33,226 bases of DNA, taken from Haplomitrium mnioides (Eukaryota > Marchantiophyta > Haplomitriopsida > Calobryales). The notes under the pieces were generated by a model. The model was not told the origin of the DNA, searched no databases, and was given only the letters and a program-made list of their open reading frames with translations. The stretch lies in the NCBI GenBank assembly GCA_049999725.1, contig JBNGIS010010540.1, positions 1 to 33,226 of the forward strand, read 5' to 3'. Shown here one piece after another: positions 1-13,362 of this stretch (position 1 is its first letter; each line of letters starts with the position of its first letter). Made by a program: the position numbers and the translations under genes.

Positions 1-560
1 ATCTTGAATAGTCTATTCTTGGTTCATAGTAGTGACTGTTCTCCTTCCAAAGATGGGATGGGTTGTCTTTCCAACTTAGTTATATCAAGGTTTGTTGACT
101 CTCTAAGTAGTGAATCGCCTCCTTTCAAAGATATGACAAGTTGTCATGTGAAACTAAATAGATCAAGATTGGCTTGCCTTCTAAGTAGTGAATCACCTCC
201 TCCTTGAAGACGGGATGGGTTGTACTCTGAGTTTAGCAAGGTCATTGTTGTTTTGTACTTGAGGTAGTGAATTATCTCTTTTGGAGTATAAGACAAGATA
301 TTCTTTGAGCCTAATTGGGTCAAGATTGGCTTGCCTTGAGGTAGTGAATAAACTCCTTCCGGAGGAGGATGGGATGGGTTGCATATGAGCCTAGTTTAGT
401 CAATTTGGCTTGACTTCAAGGTAACCAATTCATCTCCTTCCAAAGATGGAAAAGACCCAAAAAACGTACTTATACAATCTCACCAATGCAGTTAGGTCAA
501 CGCTAACTTCCTCTCTAGGTAGTGAATCCACTCCTACCCAAGCTAACTGTGGTGTGGGAT
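1..560 (+). repeat. Divergent 78-bp-period tandem repeat at array edge
   Basis: About seven degenerate units, marked by gtagtgaat-like blocks near 29, 108, 186, 264, 341, 421 and 519, give a spacing of 77-80 bp until the last interval, which is longer. Each unit also carries a block like cctaattgggtcaagattgg followed by cttgcctt, and a gatgggatgggttg block. The first block is clearly related to the head of the 112-bp monomer that fills the rest of the window. I read this as an older or sister 78-bp form of the same satellite, grading into the main array between about 450 and 600. No coding sequence is supported here; short open frames are by-products. The right boundary is approximate. Confidence 0.75.
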
Positions 561-2539
561 GTCCTCCAAACCTTGCTAACTCAAGTATTGCTTACCTACA
601 AGTATATCTTCAAAGGTTGCCTTACCTTCATGTAGAATGTCTTGCATATCTTCAAATGTAGAACCATATATCTTCCAAGCCTAGTTATATCAAGTCTTGC
701 TTACCTACATGTAATATATCTTTGAGAGCTTGCTTACCTTCATGTAGCATGTCTTGCATATCTTCAAGTATGAAATTGGAAGCCTAGTTAGGTCAAGTAT
801 AGCTTACTTCTATGTAGTATATCTTCAAATACTAGTTTAACTTCATGTAGCATGCCTTGCACATCTTCATATGTGGAACCAGATATACTCAACAAGCCAA
901 ATTAGGTCAAGTTTCTTGTCTTATATGTAGTATATTTTCAAAAAAAAAATTACCTTCATGTAGCATGTCTTGAATATCTTCAAGTGTTTAACCGGATGCA
1001 CTCCAAGCCTAGTGAGGTCAAGTCTAGCTTACCTACATGTAATGTATCCTCAAATAGTGGCTTACTTTCATGAAAAATGCCTTGCATATCTTCAAGTGTT
1101 GAACTAGGTACACTCCAAGCCTAGTTAGGTCAAGTTTGGCCTACTGATTAGAAGTATGTCTTCAAAGGCTAGCCTACATTTATGTAGCATGTCTCGCATA
1201 TCTTCAAGTGTGGAGCCAGATGTCCTCCAAACCTAGTTGGGTCAAATCTGGCTTACCTTCATGTAGTATATCTTCAAAGGTTGGCTTACCTTCATGGAGC
1301 ATGCCTTGCACATCCTCAAACATGGAATCAAATGTACTCCAAGCCTAGTTAGATCAAGTTTGGCTTACCCACATGTAGTATATTTTATAAATTTGGTTTA
1401 CCTTCATGTAGCATGTCTTGAATATCTTTGAAAGGAAATCCAAGAGTACTCTGAGCCTTGTTAGGTCACACATCGCTTACTTACATGTAGTATATTTTTA
1501 CTTGTTGGCTTACCTCATGTAGCATGTCTTGCATTTCTTCAAGCGTGGAATTAGATGTCCTCCAAGCACAGTTAGGTCAAGTCTGACTTACCTACATGTA
1601 TTACATCTTCAAAAGCTAACTTGCATATCTTCAAGTGTGAAATCGGATGTCCTCCAAGCCTAGTTATGTCAAGTGTGGCTTACCTCTATGTAGTATATCT
1701 TCAAAAGCTAGCTTACTTTCATGTAGCATGTCTGGTATAACTTCAAGTGTGGAACCGGATGTACTCCACAAGCCTAGTTAAGTTAAGTCCAACTTACCTA
1801 CATGTAGTATATTTCAAACAGCTGGTATACCTTCATGAAGCATGTCTTGAATATCTTCAAGTGTTTAATTGGATGCACTCCGAGCCTAATAAGGCCATGT
1901 CTAGCATATCTACATGTAATATATCATGAAAAGATGTTTTACCTTCATGAAACATGCCTTGCATATATTCAAGTGTGGGCTAGATGCACTCGAAGCCAAG
2001 TTAGGTCATGTCTGGCCTATCTACATGTAGTATATCTTCAAAAGTTGGTTTACCTTCATGTAGCATGACTTCCATATCTTTAATTGTGGAATCGGATGCA
2101 CTCCAAGCCTAGTTGGGTCAAATCTAGCCTACCTTCATGTACTTATTCTTCAAGGACTAGCTAACCTTCATGTAGCATGTCTTGCATATCTTCAAGTGTG
2201 AAACCGGATGTACTCCAAGCCTATTTAGGTCAAGTCTAGCCTACCTACATGTAGCATATCTTTAAAGGTTGGCTTGCTTTCACATAGCATGACTTCTATA
2301 TCTTCAAGTATGGAACGAGATGCACTCTAAGCTTAACTAGATCAAGTTTGGCATACCTACATGTAGTATATCTTCAAAAGCTGGCCTACCTTTATGTAGC
2401 ATGTTTTCATATCTTCAAGTGTTGAATCAGATGTTCTCAAAGCCTAGTTAGGTCAAGTCTGACCTACATACAGATAGTATGTCTTCAAATGCTAGCCTAC
2501 CTTCATGTTGCATGTCTTTCATATCTTCAAGTGCGGAAC

Positions 2540-3300
2540 AAGATGTACCCCAAGCTTATTTAGGTTTAGTGTGGCTTACCTACATGTAGTATGTTTTTAA
2601 AAGCTAGTCTATCTTCATGTAGCATGTATTGAATATCTTTGAGTACGAAATTTGATGTCTTCTAAGCCTAGCAAGGTCAAGTCTGGCTTACCTACATGTG
2701 GTATAACTTCAAAAGTTGGCTTGGCTTCATGTTGCATGTCTTGCATATTTTCAATTGTGGAACAAGATGCACTCAAAGTTTAGCTAGGTCAAATCTGGCC
2801 TACCTACAAGTAGTATATCTTCAAAGGTTGGCTTACCTTCATGTAGCATGCTTTGCATATCTTCAAATGCCAAGCCCAATGTACTTCTAGCCTAGTTAGT
2901 TCAAGTCTTGCTTGGATACATGTAGTATATTTTCAAAAGCTCATTTACCTTCATGTAGCATGTCTTGAATATCTTCGAATGTTGAACCGTATGTACTCCA
3001 AGTTTAGTTATACCAAGTCTGGCTTATCTACATGTAGCATATCTTCAAAGGGTGGCACACCTTCATGTAGCATGCTTTGCATATCTTCAAGTGTAGAACT
3101 AGATGCATTCCAAGCCTTGATAGGTCAAAATCGACTTACCTACATGTAGAATATGTTCAAAAGCTAGCCTACCATTGTGAAGAATGTCTTGCACATCTTT
3201 GAGTGTGAAACCGGATTTTCTCCAAGCCTAATTAGGTCAAGTATGGCTTACCTACATGTAGAATATCTTCAAAGATTGCATTGGCTTCATGTAGCATGTC
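2540..3300 (+). repeat. Duplicated multi-monomer block, copy 1
   Basis: This run of about seven monomers matches the block at about 6880-7630 monomer by monomer. Shared private variants include gatgtaccccaagc, catgtggtataacttcaa or its close equivalent, cctacaagtagta, gatacatgtag/gatgcatgtag, and the 'tgaatgttgaaccg' or 'tgttgaaccg' monomer followed by a gggtgg or ggtggg variant. The offset is about 4.34 kb, near 39 monomers. This shows that blocks, not only single monomers, were copied. Boundaries are estimated by eye. Confidence 0.7.
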
Positions 3301-3739
3301 TTGCATATCTTCAAATGTGGAATTGGATGTCTTCCAAGCCTAGTTAGGTCAAATCCGGCTTACCTACATCTAGTATACCTTTAAACATTGGCCTACCTTC
3401 ATATAGTATGTCTTGCATATCTTCAAGTGTGAAATCAAATGTCTTCCAAGCCTAGTTAAGTCAAGTTTGGCCTACCTACATGTAGTATATCTTCAAAGGC
3501 TAGTTTACCTTCATATAACATGTCTTGCATATCTTAAAGTGTGAAATCGGATGTTTTTCAAGCTTAGTTAAGTCAAGTCTGGCTTACCTACATATATTAT
3601 ATCTTCAAAAGCTAGTTTACCTTCATGTAGCATGTCTTTCATATCTTCAAGTGTGAAACCATATGTCCTCCAAGCATATTTAGGTTAAGTTTTGCTAAAC
3701 AGCATGTAGCATATCTTCAAAGGCTAGTCTACCTTTGTG

Positions 3740-4250
3740 TAGCATGACTTACATATCTTCAAGTATGGAACTGGATGTCTTCCAAGCCTAGCAAGGTTAA
3801 GTGAGGCCTACCTATATGTAGCATATTTATAAAGGCTTGTTTACCTTCATAAAGCATGTCTTGCATATCTTCAAATGTGGAAGTGGATGCACTTCAAGTC
3901 TAGCTAGGTCAAGTCTGGCTTGCCTACATGTAGTATGTCTTCAAAGGCTGGTTTACCTTTGTGTAGCATGTCTTGCATATCTTCAAGTGTGAAGCCGTAT
4001 GTACTCCCAAGCCTAGTTAAGTGAAGTCTTGCATACCTACATGTAGTATATCTTTAAATGTTGCCTTGCCTTCATGCAGCATGTCTTGTATATCTTCATG
4101 TGTGGAACCGGATGTCCTCCAAATCTTCAAGCCTAGCTAGGTCAAGTTTGGCTTACCTACATTTAGTATGTCTTCAAATCTTGGTTTACCTTTGTGTAGC
4201 ATGTCTTGCATATCTTCAGGTGCAGAACCGAATGTACTCCAAGCCTAGTT
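3740..4250 (+). repeat. Higher-order repeat block of about 8-monomer period, copy 1
   Basis: The ordered monomer variants here (tatggaactgg, gttaagtgaggcc, tgtggaagtggatgcacttc, acctttgtgtagc, aagtgaagtcttgc) recur in the same order about 902 bp later, in the block at 4643-5010. The offset equals about eight monomers. A related variant series also appears from about 8090. I infer local amplification of an eight-monomer higher-order unit. Confidence 0.6.
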
Positions 4251-4642
4251 AGGTCAAGTCCACCCTATCTACATGTACTTTATCTTAAAAGCCTGGCATA
4301 CCTTCATGTAGCATGTCTTGCATATCTTCATGTGTGAAACTAGATGTCCTCCAAGTCTAGTTAAGTAAAGTCTGGCCTACCAACATGTACTATATCTTCA
4401 AAGACTGATTTGCCCTCATGTAGCATGTTGAATTTCTTCAAGTGTTGAACCAAATGTACTCCAACTTAAGCTAGATTAAGTCTCGCTCATCTACATGTAA
4501 TATATCTTCAAAGTGTGGTTTACTTTTATATAGCATGTCTTGCATATCTTTAAGTGTGGAGCCAGATGCACTCCAAGCCTAGTTAGGTCAAGTCTAGCCT
4601 ACCTATATGTAGTATATCTTCAAAAGGTGCCTTACCTTCATG

Positions 4643-5010
4643 TAGCATGACTTGCATATCTTCAAGTATGGAATTGGATGTCTTCCAAGCCTAGTTAGGT
4701 CAAGTGAGGCTTGTCTATATGTAGTATGTCTTCAAATGCTATTCACCTTCATGTAGCATGTCTTGTATATCTTCAAATGTGGAAGCGGATGTACTTCAAG
4801 TCTAGTTAGGTCAAGTTTGGCTTACCTACATGTAGTATGTCTTCAAAGGCTGATTTACCTTTGTGTAGCTTGTCTTGCATATCTTTGAGTGTGAAAATGG
4901 ATGTACTCCAAATCTAGTTAGGTGAAGTCTTGCTTACCTACATGTAGTGTGTCTTCAAAGGTTGGCTTGCCTTCATGTAGCATGTCTTGCATATCTTTAT
5001 GTGTGGAACC
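4643..5010 (+). repeat. Higher-order repeat block of about 8-monomer period, copy 2
   Basis: This is the partner of the block at 3740-4250, shifted by about 902 bp. It shares private variants such as tcaagtgaggctt, tgtggaagcggatg, acctttgtgtagc and aggtgaagtcttgc. Alignment by eye only; edges are approximate. Confidence 0.6.
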
Positions 5011-5069
5011 GGATGTACTCCAAGCCTAGTTAGATCAAGTGTGGCTTGCTCACATATAGCATATCTTGA

Positions 5070-5660
5070 ATATCTTCAACTGTTGAATAGGATGTACTCC
5101 AACTCAAGTTTGGTCAAATGTGGCTTACCTACATGCAATATATCTTCAAATGGTGGCTTACCTTCATGTAGCATGTCTTGCATATCTTCAAGTGTGGTAC
5201 CAAATTCACTCCAAGCCTAGTTAGGTCAAGTCTAGCCTACCTATAGGTAGTACATCTTCAAAGGCTGGCTGACCTTCATGTTGCATGTCTTGCATATTTT
5301 CAACTATGGAATCAGATGTCCTCCAAGCTTCCAAGCCTAATCAGGTCAAGTTTAGCTGATCTACATGTAGGATATCCTTAAAAGCTGGTTTATGTTTTTG
5401 TACTTCAAATGTGGAACGAGATGTACTCCAAGCTTAGTTAGTTCACATGTGGCTTACCTACATGTAGTTTGTATTCTAAGGTTGATTTACCTTCATGTAG
5501 CATGTCTCGGATATCTTCAAATGTTGAATCTTATGTAATCCAAGCCTAGTTTCATCAAGCCTAGTTTCATCAAGTCTAGCCTACCTTTATGTAGCATTCC
5601 TTGCTTATTTTCAACAATGGAATCGGATGTACTCCAAATTTAGTAAGGTCAAGTATGGCT
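5070..5660 (+). repeat. Duplicated block of satellite monomers, copy 1
   Basis: This block is repeated at about 5940-6500 with an offset of 870 bp at its left side and about 840 bp at its right side. Shared rare variants are actccaactcaa, caaatggtggctt, ctataggtagta, ctgaccttcatgttg, tagtttcatcaa and the short monomer with acattccttgcttat or acattccttacttat. A 17-bp-scale direct duplication of the tagtttcatcaagcc segment is present only in this copy (around 5549-5572). Confidence 0.75.
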
Positions 5661-5939
5661 TATCAATATGTAGTATGTCTTCAAAGTCTCGTTTACCTTC
5701 ATGTAGCTTGTTTTGCATATCTTTAAGTGTGGAATGGGATGTACTCCAAGCCTAGTTAGGTCAAGTTTGGCTTACTTAACATACTATATCTTGAAAGGCT
5801 GGCCTACCTTCATGTAGCATGCCTTGCATATCTTCAAGTGTGAAATTAGTTGTATTCTAAGCCTAGCTAAGTCAAGTGTGGCTTACCTACATGTAGTACA
5901 TTTTCAAAAGTTAGTTTACCTTTATATAGCATGTCTTAA

Positions 5940-6500
5940 ATATCTTCAAGTGTTGAATCGAATGTACTCCAACTCAACTTAGGTCAAGTCAGGCTTACCT
6001 ACATGTAATATATCTTCAAATGGTGGCTTACCTTCATGTAGCATGTCTTGCATATCTTCAAGTGTGGAACCAGATGCACTCCAAGCCTAGTTGTCAAATC
6101 TAGCCTACCTATAGGTAGTATATCTTCAAAGGCAGGCTGACCTTCATGTTGGATGTCTTGCATATTTTCTCCAAGCCTAGTTAGGTCAAGTCTAGCTTAT
6201 CTACATGTAGTATATCTTTAAAAGTTGGTAAATCTTTTTGTAACATTTCTTGCATATCTTCAATTGTCGAACCAGATGTATTCCAAGCCTAGTTAGGTCA
6301 AATGTGGCTTACCTGCATGTAGTTTATGTTCTAAGGATAGTTTTCTTTCATGTAGCATGTCTTGTATATCTTCAAATGTGGAATCAGATGTAGTCCAAGC
6401 CTAGTTTCATCAATTCTGGCTTACCTTCATATAACATTCCTTACTTATCTTCAAGAGTGGAATCGAATGTACTCCAAATTTATTTAGGTCAAAGGTTGGT
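5940..6500 (+). repeat. Duplicated block of satellite monomers, copy 2
   Basis: This is the partner of the block at 5070-5660 with the same order of rare variants. It carries its own deletions, for example one joining a shortened tail directly to ctccaagcc near 6170, which explains the drop in offset from 870 to about 840 bp across the block. Confidence 0.75.
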
Positions 6501-6879
6501 TTACCTACATGTAGCATATCTTGCATATCTTCCAGTATGGAATTGGATGTACTCCAACCCTAGTTAGATCAAGTCTAGCTTACCTACATGCAGTATGTCT
6601 TCAAAGGTTGGCTTGCCTTTACATAGCATGTCTTTTATATCATCAAGTGTGGAACCATATGTACTCCAAGCCTAGATGGGTCAAGTTTGGCTTATTTACA
6701 TATAGTATATCTTCAAAAGTTGGTTTACCTTCATGTAGCATGTTTTGCATATCATCAAATGTAGCACTGTCCTCTAAGCCTAGTTAGGTCAAGTTTAGCT
6801 TATCTACATGTAGCATGTCTTCAAATGCTTTCCCACCTTCATGTAGCATGTCTTGCATATCTTCAAGTGTAGAACCGAA

Positions 6880-7630
6880 TGTACCCCAAGCCAATGTAGG
6901 TCAATTGTGGCCTACCTATATGAAGTATATTCTCAAAAGGTGGTCTACCTTTATGTTGCATGTCTTTAATATCTTCAAGTTTGGAATTTGATGTGCTCTA
7001 AGTCTAGTTAGATAAAGTCTGGCATGCTTATATGTGGTATAACTTCAAAGGTTTCCTTTCTTTCATATGGCATGTCTTGCATATTTTCAAGCATAGAACA
7101 AGATGCACTCCAAGTTTAGTTTGGTCAAGTCTGGCCTACCTACAAGTAGTATCTTCAAAGGTTGGCTTACCTTCATGTAGCATGTTTTGCATATATTCAA
7201 GTGTGGAACTGAATGTACTCTAAGCCTAGTTAGGTCAAGTCTAGCTTAGATGCATGTAGCATATTTTTAAAAGCTGGTTTACCTTCATGTAGCATGTCTT
7301 GAACATCTTCAAGTGTTGAACCGAATGTACTCCAAGCCTAGTGAGGTCAAGTCTAGCTTACCTACATGCAAGATATCTTCAAAAGGTGGGCTACCTTCAT
7401 GTAGTATGCTTTGCATATCTTCAAGTGTGGAGGTAGATGCATTTCCAGCTTTGTTAGGTCTAGTTTGGCTTATCTACATATAGTATATGCTCAAATACTA
7501 GCCAACCTTCGTGTAGCATGTCTTGCATATCTTCAAGTGTGAAACTGAATGTCTTCCAAGCCTAGTTAGGTCAAGTATATTTTACCTACATGTTGTATAT
7601 CTTCAAAGATTGGCTTATCTTCATGCAGCA
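6880..7630 (+). repeat. Duplicated multi-monomer block, copy 2
   Basis: This is the partner of the block at 2540-3300. The same series of private monomer variants occurs in the same order, which is far better than the match between random monomers. Boundaries are by eye. Confidence 0.7.
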
Positions 7631-9250
7631 TGCCTTGCATATCTTCAAACATGGAGCCGAATGTTCTTCAAGCTTAGTTAAGTCAAGTCTGGCTTTCTTA
7701 CAAGTAGTATATCTTCAAAAGCTAACTTACCTTCATGTAGCAAGTCTTGCATATCTTCAAGTGTGAAGCCGTATGTACTCTAGACCTAGCTAGGTCAAGT
7801 CTAGCCTACCTACATGTAGAATATCTTTAAATGCTAGTTTACCTTCATGTACCTTATCTTGCGTATCTTTAACTATGAAATTGGATGTTTTTGAAGCTTA
7901 GTTAAGTCAAGTTTAGCTTACCTACATGTAGCACAAATTCAAAAGCTAGTTTCACTTCATGTGGAATATCTTGCATATCTTCAAGTGTGAAACTAGATGT
8001 CCTCCAAGAATAGTTAGATCAAGTATACTTTACCTACATGTAGTATATCTTCAAAGACTGGCTTACCTTCATGTAGCATGACTTGCATATCTTCAAGTAT
8101 GGAAACAGATGTCTTCCAAGCCTAGTTAGGTTAAGTAAGGCTTATCTAAATGTAGTATATCTTCAAAGGTTGGTTTACCTTCATGTAGCATTTCTTGCAA
8201 ATCTTCAAATGTCAAAGCAGATGTATTCCAAGCCTAGCTAGGTCAAGTCTAAGGTACCTACATGTGTTATGTCTTCAAAGGTTGGTTTACCTTGGTGTAG
8301 CATGCCTTGCATATCTTCAAGTGTAAAATTGGATGTTCTCCAAGCCTAGTTAGGTCAGGTTTGGTTTACATACATGTAGTCTATCTTCAAAGACGTGCTT
8401 ACCTTCATGTAGCATGTCTTTAATATCTTCAAGTGTGGAACCCAATGTCCTCCAAGCCTAGTTAGATCAAGTTTGGTTTACCTACATGTAGTATATCTTC
8501 AAAGTCTGGTTCACCTTCATGTAGCATATCTTGCATATCTTCAAATGTGGAACCAGATGAGCTTCAAGCTTAGTTAAATCAAGTCTAGCATACCTACATG
8601 TATTGTATCTTCAAAAGCTACCTTACCTTTATGTAGCATGTCTTGCATATCTTGAAGTGTGGAATCATATGTCCTCCAAGTCTAGTTAGGTTAAGTCTGG
8701 CTTGTCTACATGTAGTATATCTTCAAAAGTTGGCTACTCTTCATGTAGCATGTCTTTCATGTCTTCAAGTGTGAAACTAGATGTCATTGAAGCCTGGTTA
8801 GGTCAAGTCTGGCTAACCTACATGTAGTGTATCTTCAAATGCTTGTTTACCTTCATGTAGCATGTCTTGCATATCTTCAAATGTGAAATTGGATGTTCTT
8901 CAAGCTCATTTAGGTCAAGTCTAGCCTATCTACATGTAGCATATCTTAAAATACAAGCTTACCTTCATGTAGCATGCCTTGCATATCTTCAAGTGTGAAG
9001 TCAGATGTCCTCCAAGCTTGGTAAGGTGAAGTCTAGCTTACCTCCATGTAGTATATCTTCAAAGGTTGGATTGCCTTCATGTAGCAGCAAGTCTTACATA
9101 TTTTCAAGTTTAGAATCAGATGTACTCCAAGCCTAATTAGGTCAAGTCTCACTTACCTACAAGCATTATATCTTAAGAGACTAGCTTATCTTTATATAGC
9201 ATGTCTTGCATATATTCAAACATGGAACTGGATGTACCCCAAGCCTAGTT

Positions 9251-9330
9251 AGGTCAAGTCTAGCTTACATTCATGCAACATGTCTTGCATATCTTCAAGT
9301 GTAGAATTGGATGTCCTCCAAGCCTACTTA
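9251..9330 (+). repeat. Short-form (79-bp) monomer lacking the 33-bp subrepeat
   Basis: The head gttaggtcaagtctag runs straight into the tail cttacattcatgcaacatg. The palindrome-bearing 33-bp subrepeat is absent. The spacing between equivalent head positions is 79 bp instead of 112. Similar short forms start near 5032, 5565, 6407, 6486, 13283 and 31891. Confidence 0.8.
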
Positions 9331-12300
9331 GGTCAAGTGTGGTCTAGGAACATGTAGTTTCTCTTCAAAGGCTCGCTTACATTCATGTAGCATGTTTTGC
9401 ATATCTTTGAGTGTGGAACTGGATGTCCTCCAAGCCTAGTTAGGTGGGGTCTGGCCTACCTACATGTAGTATATCTTCAAAGCCTCGTTCATCTTCATGT
9501 AACATGTCTTGCATATCTTCAAATGTGGAAATAGATGTTTTTCAAGCTTATTTAGGTCAAGTCTGGCTTACCTACATGTAGAATATCTTCAAATGCTGGC
9601 TTGCTTTCATGAACCCATGTCTTGCATATTTTCAAGCGTGGAACCGAATGTCTTCCCAGCTTAGTTAGGTGAGGTCTTGCTTACCTACATGTAGTATTTC
9701 TTTGAAGGCTGGATTGCCTTCATGTAGCAAGTCATACATATTTTCAAGTGTGGAATCAGATGTACTCTAAGCCTAGTTAGGTCAAGTCTAGCCTACCTAC
9801 ATGTAGTATATCTTCAAAGGTTGGCTAACCTTCATGTTGGATGTCTTGAATATTTTCAAGTGTGGAACTAGATGTCCTCCAAGCCTCCAAGCCTAGTTAG
9901 GTCAAGTTTGGCATACATGAATGTAGTATGTCTTCAAAGGCTGGCTTACCTTCAAGTAGCATGTTCTGCACAACTTCAAGTATGAAACCAGATGTTCTCT
10001 AAGGCTAGTCAAGTAAAGTCTTGCTTACCTACATGTAGTATATCTTCAAGAGCTGGCTAGTAGTCTACCCTTCATGAAGCATGATTTTTATATCTTCAAG
10101 TGTGAAACTAGATGTCCTCAAAGCTTAGTTAGGTCAAGTTTGGCTAACCTACATGCAGTATATCTTCAAATGCTAGTTTATCTTCATGTAGCATGTCTTG
10201 CATATCTTCAAATGTGAAATCGAATGTCCTTTAAGCTCAGCTAGGTGAATTTTGGCCTATCTACGTGTAGCATGTCTTCAAATGTTGGCTTACCTTCATG
10301 TAGCATGTCTTGCATATCTTCAAGTGTGGAGCTTGTTGTCCTCCAAACTTAGTTAGGCAAAGTTTGGCTTACCTACATGTAGTATGTCTTGGAAGGCTGG
10401 ATTGCCTTCATGTAGCAAGTGTTACATATTTTCAAGTGTGGAATCATCTGCACTCTAAGCCTAGCTTGGTCAATTCTAGCTTACCTATATGTAGTATATC
10501 TTCAAAGGCTGGCCTACCTTTGTGTAGGATGTCTTGAATATTTTCAAGTGTGGAGCAGGATGTCCTTCAAGTCTCCAAGCCTAGCTAGGTCAAGTCTTGC
10601 TTACCTACATCTAGTATGTCTTCAAAAGTTTTCTTACCTTCATGTAGCGTGTCTTGCATATCTCCAAGTGTGAAACCGGATGTTTGCCAAGCCTTGATAG
10701 GTTAGTTTAGCTTACCCACATGTAGTATATCCTCAAAGGTTTGCTTAGCTTCATGTAGCATGTATTGCACATCTTTGAGCTTGGAACTAGATGTCCTCCA
10801 AGTCTGGTTAGGTCAAGTCTAGCTTACCTACATGAAGTATATCTTTAAAAGCTTGCTTACCTTCATGGAGCATGTCTTCGTATTTCTAAGTGTGAAACTA
10901 GATTTTCTCCAAGCCTAATTAGGTCAATTTTAGCCTACCTATATGTAGTATGTCCTCAAAAGCTAGTTTACCCTTATGTAGCATGTCTTGCATATCTTCA
11001 AGTGTGAAACCAGATGTCTTCCAAGCCTAGTGAGGTTAAGTCTCGCATGCCTACATGTAGTATATTGTCAAAGACATGCGTAACTTCATGTAGCATGTCT
11101 TGCGTATCTTCAAGTTAGGAACCAGATGTCTTCAATGCCTAGTTAGGTCAAATGTGGCTTGCCTACATATAGTATATCTTCAAACCCTCGGTTACCTTCA
11201 TGTAGCATGTCTTGCATATCTTCAAATTTGGAACCGGTTGTACTCTAAGCCTTCTTAGGTCAAGTCTGGCTTACTTGCATGTATTATATCCTCAAAAGTT
11301 GCCATACCTTCATGTAGCATGCATTGCATATCTTCAAGTATGGAATCAGATCACCTCCGAGCCTAGTTAGGGCAAATCTCACTTACCTACATGTAGTATA
11401 TCTTCAAAAGCAAGCTTACCTTCATGTAGCATGTTTTCCATATCTTTAAGTGTGAAATTGGATGTTTTCCAAGCATAGTTGAGTCAAGTCTAGCTTACCT
11501 ACATGCAGTATATCTTCAAAGACTGGCCTACTTTAATCTAGCATGTCTTGCACATCTTCAAGTTAGGAACTGAATGTCCTCCAAACCTCCAAGCCTAGTT
11601 CGGTCAAGTCTGGCATAAGTAAATGTAGTATATCTTCATGTAGCATGTCTTGGACATCTTGAAGTGTGAAACCAGATGTCCTCCAAGGCTAGTCAGATTA
11701 AGTCTGGCTTCCCTACATGTAGTATATCTTCAAAAGCTGGCCTGCCTTCATGTAGCATATCTTGTTCAAGTGTGGAATCAGATGTCTTCCAAGCCTAGTT
11801 AAGTGAAGTGTGGCTTTTCTACATGTAGTATGTTTTCAAAGGCTGGTTTACCTTCATGTAGCATGTCTTGCATATCTTCAAATGGGGAACTGAATGTCCT
11901 CCAAGCCTAGAAAGGTCGAGTGTCACTTACCTACATGTATTATATCCTCAAAAGCTGAATTACCTTCATGCACCATGTCTTGCATATAATCAAATGTGAA
12001 ATTGGATAGCCTCCAAGCTGAGTTAGGTCAAGTCTTGCTTACCTACATCAAGTATATCTTTAAAGGCTGGCTTACCTTCATGTAGCAGGTCTTGCATACC
12101 CTAAACCATTGAATCATATGTGTTTCAAGCCTTGCTAGGTCAAGTTTGGCTTACCTTAATGTAGTATATGTTCAAAAGCTAGCCTACCTTCATGTCCATG
12201 TCTTGCATATCTTCAACTGTGGAACCAGATATTCTGTAAGCCGAGCTAGGTCAAGTATGGCTTTCCAACATGTAGTATATCTTCAGAGGATGGCTTCCCT

Positions 12301-13282
12301 TTGAAGGCTGGATTTCCTTCATGTAGCATATCTTACATGTCTTCAAGTGTGGAATCAGATGTACTCCAAGCCTAGCACGGTCAAGTGTGGCTTACCTATG
12401 TGTAGTATATCTTCAAAAGCTGGCTCACCTTTATGTAGCATGTCTTGCATATCTTCAAGTTTGGAATGAGATGTTCTCCAAGCCTCCAAGTCTCATTCGG
12501 TCAAGTTTGGCCTACCTACATGTAGCATGTCTTGAAAGACTAGCTTGTCTCCATATAGCATGACTTGAATATCTTCAAATGTAGAACTTGATGTTCTTCA
12601 AGCCTAGTTAGGTCAAGTCTAGCTTGCCAACATGTAGTATATCTTCAAATGTTGGCTTCTTTTTATGTAGCATGTCTTGAATATTTTCATGTGTGCATCC
12701 AAATGTTTTCCAAGCCTTGTTAAGTCAAGTCTAACTTACCTCTATGTAGTATATCTTCAAATGTTGGCTTACCTTTATGTAGCATGTCTTGTATATTTTC
12801 AAGTAAGAAACTGGATGTACTCCAAGCCTAGATAGGTAAAGTTTGGCCTACCTACCTATAGAATTTCTTCAAAGGCTTACCTATCTTCATGTAGCATGTC
12901 TTGCATATCTTCAAATGTGGAACCAGATGCCCTCCAAGCCTTGTTAGGTCAAGTCTGGATTACCAACATGTAGTACACCTTATAAGGTTGGCTTCCCTTC
13001 ATGTAGCATGTCTTGAGTATCTTCACATGTGGAATCAGATGTCCTTCAAGCCTAGTTAGGTCAAGTGTGGCTGACCTACATGTAGTATTTCTTCAAATGC
13101 TAGTTTACCTTCATGTAGCATGTCTTGCATATCTTCAAATGTGAAGCGGATGTTCTTGAAGCTTAGTTAGGTAATATCTAGCTTATCTACATGCAATATA
13201 TCCTCACAAAGGTTGGCTTGCCTTCATGTAGCATGTCTTGCATATCTTGAACTGTGAAACAAGATGTCCTCCAAGCCTAGTC

Positions 13283-13362
13283 AGGTTAAGTCTGGCCTAC
13301 CTTCATGTAGCATGCTTTGCATATCTTCAAGTGTGGAATCAGATGTCTTCTAAGCCTAATTA
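13283..13362 (+). repeat. Short-form (79-bp) monomer
   Basis: The head (tcaggttaagtctggc) continues directly into ctaccttcatgtagcatgc. The first subrepeat is missing and the head-to-head spacing is 79 bp. This is an independent example of the same 33-bp loss or ancestral form. Confidence 0.8.

Noticed and set aside
5549-5572. Separate short tandem repeat of the tagtttcatcaagcc segment
   Set aside because: Only two copies within one monomer; better treated as a small local duplication.
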